A stretch of 64,000 bases of DNA from Bacteroidaceae bacterium (lineage in GTDB: Bacteria; Bacteroidota; Bacteroidia; Bacteroidales; Bacteroidaceae): assembly GCA_902362595.1 (NCBI GenBank), contig CABIXF010000007.1:1-64000 (forward strand), read 5' to 3'. The position numbers and the translations under genes are program-made. Below are positions 35,389 through 42,203 of the stretch, piece by piece. The notes beneath the pieces are model-generated. The model did no database searches, was not told the DNA's origin, and worked only from the letters and a program-made list of their open reading frames with translations. The stretch's first letter is position 1. Each line of letters starts with the position of its first letter.

Positions 35389-36690
35389 ATGAAAACGGAC
35401 TATGCTGGACTGGGCTTGGAGAAGTTGTATGACCTGGAAATCGAACGGGCGGTTATGGGAACGTTGATGTTCGACCCGGCTGTGGCAAAAAGGCTGGGAC
35501 CCTCACTGAAACCTGAGTTTTTTTATTCTGAATCGATACGTGTGATGTTCGTCGCACTGCGGTCGCTGATGGCCAAGGGCATGGATGCGGACTTGCTTCT
35601 GGTGACGCAGGAGCTGAGGACGATGGGCTGCCTGGAAAAGGCGGGCGGGCCGTATGGCGTGACGATGGTGGCGGGCGGCGTGGCGAACCGGGTCTTCGTG
35701 GACAACCATGTGCATGTGTTGTATGAGCTGTATCTGCGCCGGAGGATGCTGGCAGGACTGTACAAGCGGATGAGAGAGGTGGGCGACCTCACGCAGGATG
35801 TGTTCGAAGTGATCATGGGGGTGCAGAAGGATGTGGAGGAGGTCTTGGAAAGGTCGCCGCTGAGGAGCAACCTGCAGGACATGAAGTCGGTGATGAAGAA
35901 GACGTGCGACCGGATCATGGACCGGGTGAGCCGGAGCGTGAACGGGGTGACGGGTATCCCCACGGGCATCCCGGAACTGGACCGCATGACGGGAGGATGG
36001 CAGCCGGGCAACCTGATTTTCACGGCGGGACGACCGGCCATGGGAAAGACGCAGCTGGGACTGAAGTTTGCCATGGAGGCGGCTTCGAGGGGGTATCATG
36101 TGCTGCTGTTCACCCTGGAGATGATGAGCGAAGAGGTGGGGGAACGGCTGCTGCTGATGCGCACGCCGGGACTGTATGCGAAGGTGAAAGGGGGACGGGT
36201 GACGCAGCAGGAACTGGATGAGCTGTTCCGTCAGGCCCGCGAACTGGACAACTGTCCGCTGCTGGTGGACGACAAGGCGTATTTGGGCATCGACCAGCTG
36301 TGTGCGGAGGCTCGGATGGTGCATTCGCGCTACCGGGTGGACCTGGTGGTGGTGGACTACCTGCAGCTGCTGGGGGTGACGGAACGGGCGGGACGCAACC
36401 GCGAACAGGAGGTGGCGGAGTGCTCGCGCAAGCTGAAGACGCTGGCCCGCTCGCTGGAATGCCCGGTCATCGTGGCGAGCCAGCTGAACCGGCAGGTGGA
36501 GCAGACGTTCAACCAGCGGCCGGAACTGAAGCATCTGCGGGAGAGCGGGGCCATCGAACAGGATGCCGACATGGTGCTGATGCTGTGCCGCAGTGAGCGC
36601 GACCGACGGAAAAGCGGACTGATTCTGGCCAAGAACCGGCACGGGGAGGCGAGCAAACCGAACTCGTGCATCGAACTGGAGCTGTTCTAG
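35389..36690 (+). CDS. DnaB-type replicative helicase (accessory copy)
   Basis: The 433-residue protein has a DnaB N-terminal domain (LEIERAVMGTLMFDPA) and a RecA-like core with Walker A GRPAMGKT (about 213-220), LFTLEMMSEEVGERLL, Walker B DLVVVDYLQLL (near 317), ASQLNRQVE and the arginine-finger region LRESGAIEQDADMVLML. It is somewhat shorter than chromosomal DnaB. Its position between a replisome-organiser-like gene and an HU-like gene marks it as an element-borne copy. Confidence 0.9.
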   Translation: MKTDYAGLGLEKLYDLEIERAVMGTLMFDPAVAKRLGPSLKPEFFYSESIRVMFVALRSLMAKGMDADLLLVTQELRTMGCLEKAGGPYGVTMVAGGVANRVFVDNHVHVLYELYLRRRMLAGLYKRMREVGDLTQDVFEVIMGVQKDVEEVLERSPLRSNLQDMKSVMKKTCDRIMDRVSRSVNGVTGIPTGIPELDRMTGGWQPGNLIFTAGRPAMGKTQLGLKFAMEAASRGYHVLLFTLEMMSEEVGERLLLMRTPGLYAKVKGGRVTQQELDELFRQARELDNCPLLVDDKAYLGIDQLCAEARMVHSRYRVDLVVVDYLQLLGVTERAGRNREQEVAECSRKLKTLARSLECPVIVASQLNRQVEQTFNQRPELKHLRESGAIEQDADMVLMLCRSERDRRKSGLILAKNRHGEASKPNSCIELELF

Positions 36691-36766
36691 ACGGGAACGA
36701 AAATTTTTTCTCTTCAAATGTCTGCGAATCGCTACGTACTTCTACAACGGCGGAATCCCGGTGTCG

Positions 36767-36774
36767 TATCTTTG
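36767..36774 (+). promoter_or_regulatory. -7 box upstream of the HU-like gene
   Basis: TATCTTTG matches TAnnTTTG exactly, 79 bases before the ATG at 36853. The -33 box is weak. Confidence 0.5.
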
Positions 36775-36852
36775 TCATGTAATCGGAAAGGAAGGCGCCA
36801 CGGACCGGATTACAGAGATAGTTTTCAGGTTTAACTTAAAAAAGAAAGAAGT

Positions 36853-37290
36853 ATGAAAAAAACAGTGACTTATTCAGTAGTGGGGCGTGTAAACCCGTCG
36901 GATCGTGAAAGTGGTGAAAAGAAGTTTTATGCGCAGTCGCAGGCCCGAGGTGAAATGGGCATCCGTGAAATCTCGGAACGTATCCACCAGATGTGTACCG
37001 TGACCCGTGCCGACGTGATGGCGGTGCTGACGGCACTGGAGGAAATCGTGTCGGAAGGACTGCAGGGCGGCGAAATCGTGCGCCTGGGCGAACTGGGCTC
37101 GCTGCAGCTGAGCCTGAGCGGCGGAGGTGCGGAAACGGAAGAGCTCTACAACGACTCGCTCATCGAACGGGTGCGCGTGCTGTTCCGACCGGGTACCATC
37201 ATGCAGGAGGCCATCAACAACCTGGCTTTCGAAAAGGTGCCGGTGAAGTACATGAAGAAGGAAGAGGATCCGGAGGAAATGTCGGCTTAA
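36853..37290 (+). CDS. HU-family DNA-binding protein (HU-like, Bacteroidetes type)
   Basis: The 145-residue protein has the extended Bacteroidetes HU-like fold: KKFYAQSQARGEMGIREISERI, CTVTRADVMAVLTALEEIV, GEIVRLGELGSLQLSLSGGG, then VRVLFRPGTIMQEAINNL. It probably bends DNA or binds the local control sites. It lies after its own promoter and is followed by a small membrane peptide and an amidase, the usual order of this cassette. Confidence 0.88.
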   Translation: MKKTVTYSVVGRVNPSDRESGEKKFYAQSQARGEMGIREISERIHQMCTVTRADVMAVLTALEEIVSEGLQGGEIVRLGELGSLQLSLSGGGAETEELYNDSLIERVRVLFRPGTIMQEAINNLAFEKVPVKYMKKEEDPEEMSA

Positions 37291-37314
37291 GCGGACAATA
37301 GGTAGCTAGAGAGA

Positions 37315-37413
37315 ATGAACATGATTAGGGTAAAATGGATTGTAATCAGGGTGCTGCAATGCATTCTCTGCATCCTGACCGGAAAAAAGAGAAATTGTGA
37401 TGAGAAAAATTGA
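37315..37413 (+). CDS. 32-residue hydrophobic peptide (smalltalk-like)
   Basis: ATG at 37315 opens a 32-residue frame ending in TGA at 37413. It reads MNMIRVKWIVIRVLQCILC, then a basic tail: one amphipathic or membrane helix with two Cys. It overlaps the amidase start by 14 bases. NCBI uses the name smalltalk protein for short peptides at this place between HU and amidase in Bacteroides. I assign it on position and hydrophobicity; it could also be an untranslated leader. Confidence 0.5.
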   Translation: MNMIRVKWIVIRVLQCILCILTGKKRNCDEKN

Positions 37414-37843
37414 CATGATTGTCATTCACTGCACGGCAACGAGAGCGGACCACCCGCTCTCGCCTTCCGAGCTGACGAAGATGCACCGGAAACGGGGGTT
37501 CAAATGCTGCGGATATCATTATTATGTGCGCACGGACGGCGAAATCTGTACGATGCGGCCGGTGGAAAGGGTCGGGGCGCATGCCCGGGGCTACAACGAA
37601 CGGAGCATCGGCATTGCCTACGAAGGGGGACTGGACGGGCAGGGCAGACCGGCGGATACGCGCACGGAACTGCAGAAACGCTCGCTGCGAATCCTGGTGA
37701 GGGTGCTTAAGGAGGATTTCCCGGAAATCACCCGGGTGACGGGACACCGCGACCTGAGCCCGGACCTGGATGGCGACGGGGTGGTGGAACCGGAAGAGTG
37801 GACGAAGGCGTGTCCGTGCTTTGACGTGGCTACGGACTTGTAA
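37400..37843 (+). CDS. N-acetylmuramoyl-L-alanine amidase (amidase_2, T7-lysozyme-like)
   Basis: The 147-residue protein starts at ATG 37400 (a GTG precedes it). It has the Zn ligands of the T7-lysozyme fold: MIVIHCTATRAD (His near 10), VGAHARGYNERSIGIAYEGG, and TGHRDLSPDLDGDG near 115, with KACPCFDV at the C-terminus. It has no signal peptide, so it would act in the cytoplasm or be released by lysis, as with phage endolysins. It is a standard member of the cassette beside capsule loci. Confidence 0.9.
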   Translation: MRKIDMIVIHCTATRADHPLSPSELTKMHRKRGFKCCGYHYYVRTDGEICTMRPVERVGAHARGYNERSIGIAYEGGLDGQGRPADTRTELQKRSLRILVRVLKEDFPEITRVTGHRDLSPDLDGDGVVEPEEWTKACPCFDVATDL

Positions 37844-37853
37844 CTGAAGGGTG

Positions 37854-37895
37854 TTTCCCGGATCTTTCTGCCGAGGTGGCGGAGGGTCCGGGAAA
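37854..37895 (+). terminator. hairpin after the amidase gene
   Basis: TTTCCCGGA (37854-37862) pairs with TCCGGGAAA (37887-37895), with an inner GCC/GGC stem. There is no T-run, so it may be a processing hairpin or a weak terminator. Confidence 0.45.
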
Positions 37896-37940
37896 TGTGT
37901 TTCCCAAAGGGGGGAATGTGTGGACAGGAAGGGAAAAAAC

Positions 37941-37971
37941 TTTCAGGATTCGAAATAAACTCCTATCTTTG
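37941..37971 (+). promoter_or_regulatory. promoter for the WecA/MraY-like gene
   Basis: TATCTTTG (37964-37971) matches TAnnTTTG. A TTTC at 37941-37944 sits 19 bases upstream as a -33-like box. The ATG follows at 38001, so this gene has its own promoter. Confidence 0.6.
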
Positions 37972-38000
37972 CAAAACTATCAACATACGAACGGACTAAC

Positions 38001-39116
38001 ATGGAGAACTTATATATTCTGATTCTGGCTTTTGTAGCCGCGGTCATCCTGGGAAGAATCATCATTCCGAACATTCTGATTATTTCGCTGCGCAAACGGC
38101 TGTTCGACGAACCGAACGAACGGAAAATCCACAAACGGCCTGTGCCGCGCCTGGGCGGGGTGACGTTTTTCCCGGTCATCCTCTTCTCGCTTTCGGTCTT
38201 CACGGCGGTGCGCCTGATCACGGGCAACGGGCCGGTCTCGGTGGAACGGGCGGAGATGCTGCTGTGTGAGTTCCTCTTCCTGATGGGGGGACTGACGCTG
38301 CTCTACGTGCTGGGCATTGCCGACGACCTGGTGGGGGTGCGCTACCGCAAGAAATTTCTCGTGCAGATTGTCTCGGCGGCGATGTTTCCGCTTTCGGGAC
38401 TGTATATCAACAATTTCTACGGACTGTTCGGCATCTACCTGATTCCGGTGGAGGTGGGGATTCCGCTCACCATGCTGCTGGTGGTGTTCATCACGAATGC
38501 GGTGAACCTGATTGACGGCATCGACGGACTGGCTTCGGGACTGAGCATGGTGGCGCTGGTGGTGTTCGGCGTGGTGTTCGTGTACCTGCAGCTGTGGTGT
38601 TATGCCATGCTGGCGTTCGTGAGCGTGGGGGTAATCATCCCGTTCTTCTCGTACAACGTGTTTGGAAATGCGGACATGGGACGCAAGATTTTCATGGGCG
38701 ACACGGGCAGCTTGACGCTGGGATTCATCCTGAGCTTTTTCGTCATAAAATATTGTATGTACACGCCGGATATGCTGCTGATGGTGAAGAGCAGTCCGGT
38801 ACTGATTTCGTTCAGCGTGTTGCTGGTGCCGTGTCTGGACGTGGTGCGGGTGGTGATGCGCCGGGCGCGCAACAAGCAGCCGCTGTTCATGCCCGACAAG
38901 ACGCACATCCACCACAAGTTCCTGGCCATGGGGTTCTCGCCGCGCCGGGCGATGGTGACCATCCAGCTGATGTCGGTGTGCTTCTGTGCGTTTACGATGG
39001 TGGCCATCCATTACGTGAACAACACGCTGGTGTTCGTCATCGACGTGGCAACGTGGACGCTGCTGCACCTGTGGTTCGACCACGTGATTGCGCAGCGGAA
39101 GAAAAAGGGGTTATAA
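38001..39116 (+). CDS. WecA/MraY-family undecaprenyl-phosphate sugar-phosphate transferase
   Basis: The 371-residue protein has about 10-11 membrane helices and the family motifs: KRPVPRLGG (near 46-54), GIADDLVGVRYRKKF, NAVNLIDGIDGLASG (D-D and N-x-x-N-x-x-D) and KTHIHHKFLAMGF near the C-terminus. It should start lipid-linked glycans by moving HexNAc-1-P to undecaprenyl phosphate. Neither CPS1 nor CPS2 has an initiating enzyme, so this one may prime both. It ends convergently with the NusG-like gene at the shared TTATAA. Confidence 0.9.
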   Translation: MENLYILILAFVAAVILGRIIIPNILIISLRKRLFDEPNERKIHKRPVPRLGGVTFFPVILFSLSVFTAVRLITGNGPVSVERAEMLLCEFLFLMGGLTLLYVLGIADDLVGVRYRKKFLVQIVSAAMFPLSGLYINNFYGLFGIYLIPVEVGIPLTMLLVVFITNAVNLIDGIDGLASGLSMVALVVFGVVFVYLQLWCYAMLAFVSVGVIIPFFSYNVFGNADMGRKIFMGDTGSLTLGFILSFFVIKYCMYTPDMLLMVKSSPVLISFSVLLVPCLDVVRVVMRRARNKQPLFMPDKTHIHHKFLAMGFSPRRAMVTIQLMSVCFCAFTMVAIHYVNNTLVFVIDVATWTLLHLWFDHVIAQRKKKGL

Positions 39117-39626
39117 CCGTTTCACGTAGCCCACGGGGATTTCTACCATGGCATAGCCCAGGTGGTCGATGCGGAGCATGACCTGGGAGTGTCCGCCCAG
39201 TTCCACAAGCTCGCCCTGAAGGCCCTGGAGGGGGCCCTTGATGACTTCCACGGTCTCGCCGGGGGCCAGCGGTTCGCTCTGGAAGTGTACGGTGGCTTCG
39301 GAATAGTCGAGCATGAAGCGGAAGCGGTCCATCTCTTCGTCGCGGATAATGGCCGGCCGGCGGGTGGACGGGTCGATGAGACAGCCGGTGAGGGAGGGCA
39401 TGCGCTGCAGAAGTTCCACACGCTGTTTCTCGTCGGTGCGGATGAAGATGAGCATGGGGATGACGACCTGCTGGATTTTTTTCTTGCGGTCGCTCCACTG
39501 GCGTACCACTTCCTGAATAGGGAGGAAATGGGTAATTCCAGACATGCCGAGTTTCTCGGCGGTTTTCTTTTCGTGGTGCATTCTTACGTAGAAGGCATAC
39601 CAATGCGCTTCTTTTTTGGCTTCCAT
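39111..39626 (-). CDS. NusG/UpxY-like transcription antiterminator
   Basis: The 171-residue protein has an N-terminal NGN domain (HWYAFYVRMHHEKKTAEKL, GITHFLPIQEVVRQWSDRKK, VVIPMLIFI) and a C-terminal KOW motif (VEVIKGPLQGLQGELVEL). UpxY proteins of this type head capsule operons in Bacteroides and allow read-through of the leader. Here it is not followed by capsule genes on its strand: the next minus-strand gene is wza, 5.7 kb away across a plus-strand cassette. It begins 33 bases after the DUF4435 stop. No UpxZ-like gene is seen. Confidence 0.85.
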   Translation of the reverse strand: MEAKKEAHWYAFYVRMHHEKKTAEKLGMSGITHFLPIQEVVRQWSDRKKKIQQVVIPMLIFIRTDEKQRVELLQRMPSLTGCLIDPSTRRPAIIRDEEMDRFRFMLDYSEATVHFQSEPLAPGETVEVIKGPLQGLQGELVELGGHSQVMLRIDHLGYAMVEIPVGYVKRL

Positions 39627-39659
39627 CTGATGATACCTTTGTGATTATAAAAATATTTT

Positions 39660-40706
39660 CTATTTTGCCGGAATCCTGTCTATTTGCTGACGGATGAGCG
39701 GGATGCCCGGGTCGTTCTCCGAGAGAACCGGTCTTTGTGTGAAAACCAGTTTGACGTATTCGTGCATTTTCATGGAACCGATGCCTGAGGTGTCACGAAA
39801 TTGCTTTAACGTTTCTCGGACTTTGCTTTTATCTGTCAGTTTTTCGATGGTTTCCTTTTCTTTTCTTTCTTGTATTTCTGCTGCAATGTCCTTGAGCACT
39901 CTGAGCAAATAGCCGGCCAGGGTATGTCCTTGCAGCAGTTTCCAATAGTCTTTTTCTGAAATACCCATGGAGGCGGTCAGCTCTTCTTTCAGGCTGAGCG
40001 TGGCGGTGTGGTATTTTTCCAGCAGAGGGCCGTATTTCCCGTTCATGTATTCCAGCCATGCGGCTGTCTCCTTGTCGCCGTCTTTTCTGGTGAATTTCAG
40101 GTTGGCAATGTCTGCCCGGAATCCTTTGATGCTGAGTAGTTCTTTTTCCGACTCGTTCAGTGTATTGTCGGCCCGTTTGCGCTCACCTATTATAATAAGC
40201 CGCAAAAAGGGGGCGATGAGGGTGGAAAAAGACGCGACCAAAGAATCGAAATCAAAATCGGGCTCTTCTTGTGTGATTTCAGAAACGTATTTCTGTAGGA
40301 TGTCGGGATACAGTTTATGATTCTCCATGGAGTAATAAATTGTATGCAGCACACAAGGGTCGTGTCCGATGCGGGCGGAGTAGGAGTGGTATCCGCTGAC
40401 GATATGGTCATAATCCATGTCGACGGCTACTACTTTCGACGGTCCCAGGTCGTGTACGTCCTCCATCAGGCTTCTTTTACCTTTTCGGTCGGTTTCCGTG
40501 CCGTGGCTCTCCGCATCTGGCAACTTTAACGTATGTACGTCGATTCTGGCATATTTGTCTTTGGCGTATTCCAATATCTTTTTCCAGAAGAAGACATCAT
40601 CGTCTCCTTCTACCAGTACGAGCAGGTCTCTTTTCTCCGTATAGGGACGAAAATAACGACTCAACCCGATTTCTGCTGACGTATTTGCTTCTGTGAGTCG
40701 GGTCAT
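39660..40706 (-). CDS. DUF4435 TOPRIM-type nuclease, AriB-like (PARIS-like module)
   Basis: The 348-residue protein has LVLVEGDDDVFFW with Glu33 and KVVAVDMDYDHI with Asp96, Asp98 and Asp100, the E...DxD of TOPRIM enzymes. It also has the DUF4435 hallmark HTIYYSMENHKLYP. The C-terminal half is helical and charged. In PARIS systems AriB is the toxic nuclease held by AriA until a phage anti-restriction protein triggers release. Here the ATPase gene lies upstream with a 4-base overlap, the same order as ariA-ariB. Identity as true PARIS needs a homology check. Confidence 0.75.
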   Translation of the reverse strand: MTRLTEANTSAEIGLSRYFRPYTEKRDLLVLVEGDDDVFFWKKILEYAKDKYARIDVHTLKLPDAESHGTETDRKGKRSLMEDVHDLGPSKVVAVDMDYDHIVSGYHSYSARIGHDPCVLHTIYYSMENHKLYPDILQKYVSEITQEEPDFDFDSLVASFSTLIAPFLRLIIIGERKRADNTLNESEKELLSIKGFRADIANLKFTRKDGDKETAAWLEYMNGKYGPLLEKYHTATLSLKEELTASMGISEKDYWKLLQGHTLAGYLLRVLKDIAAEIQERKEKETIEKLTDKSKVRETLKQFRDTSGIGSMKMHEYVKLVFTQRPVLSENDPGIPLIRQQIDRIPAK

Positions 40707-41626
40707 TTCAACAGGTCCTCCATGTTAACAACCATCTTTTCCCACCCTTCGTAGATGATGGAAGGGGAATGGGTGGAGATAATCAGCTGGCTGTGGGAAT
40801 TGAGCGTGCGGATGACTCGGATAAGCATTCTCTGCCAGTCGATGTGGAGTGAAATCTCAGGCTCATCCCAGAACGTGATAAATTCTTCTTCTTTCTCAGT
40901 GAGTGCGCCAATCATAAGAATCAGCAGTTGCTTTTCGCCGGAAGACAAATCTCTGGCCGGAATGAGGGTGCCGTCTTCCAGCTTGAACTCGATGCCGTTT
41001 CCTGATTCGAAGATGGTTTTACGGGTGGACTGGAACATTTCGTTCATCAGTTCCAGAAATTTGTTCTTTTTACGGTAGTATTTGGAAAGGTCGGTCAGGT
41101 TGTTTTCCCGGATGGCTTTTTCTACTTCCTGTGAGATGCCGTTGACATATCTATAATATAAGTCCAGACTTCGTTCCACATCCCAATCCAGTTCCGAACG
41201 TATTTTGTCGCTTCTCAGCAGGATGTACTTCTGGTAATCTTCCAGACTGGGCATCGTGCCGTCGAAAGTGGAAATGGCTGTTGTTTTGACGTTTACTAGA
41301 TATTGCTGGCGGGTGATAGCCTGTCCGTTTTGCTTGTATGAGATGAACGGTGAAGAGGTGGTGTCTGACGGCCGGCTGTATTCTATGGAATAGCCTTCCG
41401 TAAAGACTAGGCGGACTTCCTTTACTTTTCGCAGGATGTCCATGTTTATTTCTGTAGGTGTTGTCAAGGAGTAGATTACATCCAACAGTGTAGTCTTTCC
41501 TGCCCCGTTGATGCCGGATAAGATATTGACTGTGTCGTTCAGTTCCCAGTCTAATCTGAATTTACCCCAAAAGCCTGTTATGTGAACTTCTTTTAACAAC
41601 ATAATTCGTGATGGTTTGATATTCAA
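40703..41626 (-). CDS. AAA/ABC-type ATPase, AriA-like (PARIS-like module)
   Basis: The 307-residue protein has Walker A GINGAGKT (38-45), the ABC signature LSSGEKQLLILM, Walker B FITFWDEPEISLH, and LIISTHSPSIIYEG. The body between Walker A and signature is short, giving a protein smaller than typical AriA. The start may be at Met9 (MLLKEVHITG). It should form a complex with the DUF4435 protein encoded directly downstream. Codon composition is more AT-rich than CPS2. Confidence 0.75.
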   Translation of the reverse strand: MNIKPSRIMLLKEVHITGFWGKFRLDWELNDTVNILSGINGAGKTTLLDVIYSLTTPTEINMDILRKVKEVRLVFTEGYSIEYSRPSDTTSSPFISYKQNGQAITRQQYLVNVKTTAISTFDGTMPSLEDYQKYILLRSDKIRSELDWDVERSLDLYYRYVNGISQEVEKAIRENNLTDLSKYYRKKNKFLELMNEMFQSTRKTIFESGNGIEFKLEDGTLIPARDLSSGEKQLLILMIGALTEKEEEFITFWDEPEISLHIDWQRMLIRVIRTLNSHSQLIISTHSPSIIYEGWEKMVVNMEDLLK

Positions 41627-41681
41627 AAGTGGTCGTACTTCCCTTTTATAAAAAAGGAATCAATGACAAAGATAAGAAAAA

Positions 41682-41714
41682 ACCCCGTATCACCTACTGG
41701 CGGTACGGGGTTTT
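41682..41714. terminator. bidirectional terminator at the end of CPS2
   Basis: AAACCCCGTA pairs with TACGGGGTTT around a 12-base loop, with T-rich flanks on both strands. It lies just beyond the stop of the lipocalin-like lipoprotein gene, so CPS2 ends here and the PARIS-like module starts afresh. Confidence 0.8.
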
Positions 41715-41747
41715 TGTTGTTTTCTTTTGATTTTATTTGGGGGATTC

Positions 41748-42191
41748 CTAGAACTTTTTGAACTTCAGAATGGCGTAATCGGATTCGAGTGTCATGTATT
41801 TCTTGCCGGATTCCAGCACTTTGAACGTGGTGTTGACGTTGTTCAGACCGTAGGCCTGCAACTCCCAGACTTCGGCCGGACGGGTGTTCTCGGGAGTGGC
41901 GTAGGTGCTCATCTCCGTCATCTGGATGGTCTGGGTGGAGGCATCGTACTGGTAACGTCCGCGGAAGGGGGAGACTTGCAGCGGACCTTCTTTCTCGGCT
42001 ACTTCCACCACCCAGAGCTGGATGCTGTAGTAGATGCGTTCGCACGGATGGATTACTCCGTCGGCCTTGGTGGTGAACTCCAGCAGCTGCCAGTGGCCTT
42101 CGATGTCGCTGTTCAGCGGTTCTTTCTGACAGCCCTGGCACAGGAGGGTCAGCAGGGTAAGGCAAAGTCCTATGTAGAATGTTTTTTTCAT
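41748..42191 (-). CDS. lipocalin-like lipoprotein (DUF4847-like)
   Basis: The 147-residue protein has a lipobox LLCQGC (Cys21) and a beta-rich body starting DIEGHWQLLEFTTKADG, the opening of many lipocalin-like lipoproteins of Bacteroidetes. The role is unknown. As the last gene of CPS2 after wzi, 12 bases downstream, it may assist surface assembly. Confidence 0.65.
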   Translation of the reverse strand: MKKTFYIGLCLTLLTLLCQGCQKEPLNSDIEGHWQLLEFTTKADGVIHPCERIYYSIQLWVVEVAEKEGPLQVSPFRGRYQYDASTQTIQMTEMSTYATPENTRPAEVWELQAYGLNNVNTTFKVLESGKKYMTLESDYAILKFKKF

Positions 42192-42203
42192 TTCAATGGG
42201 GGA

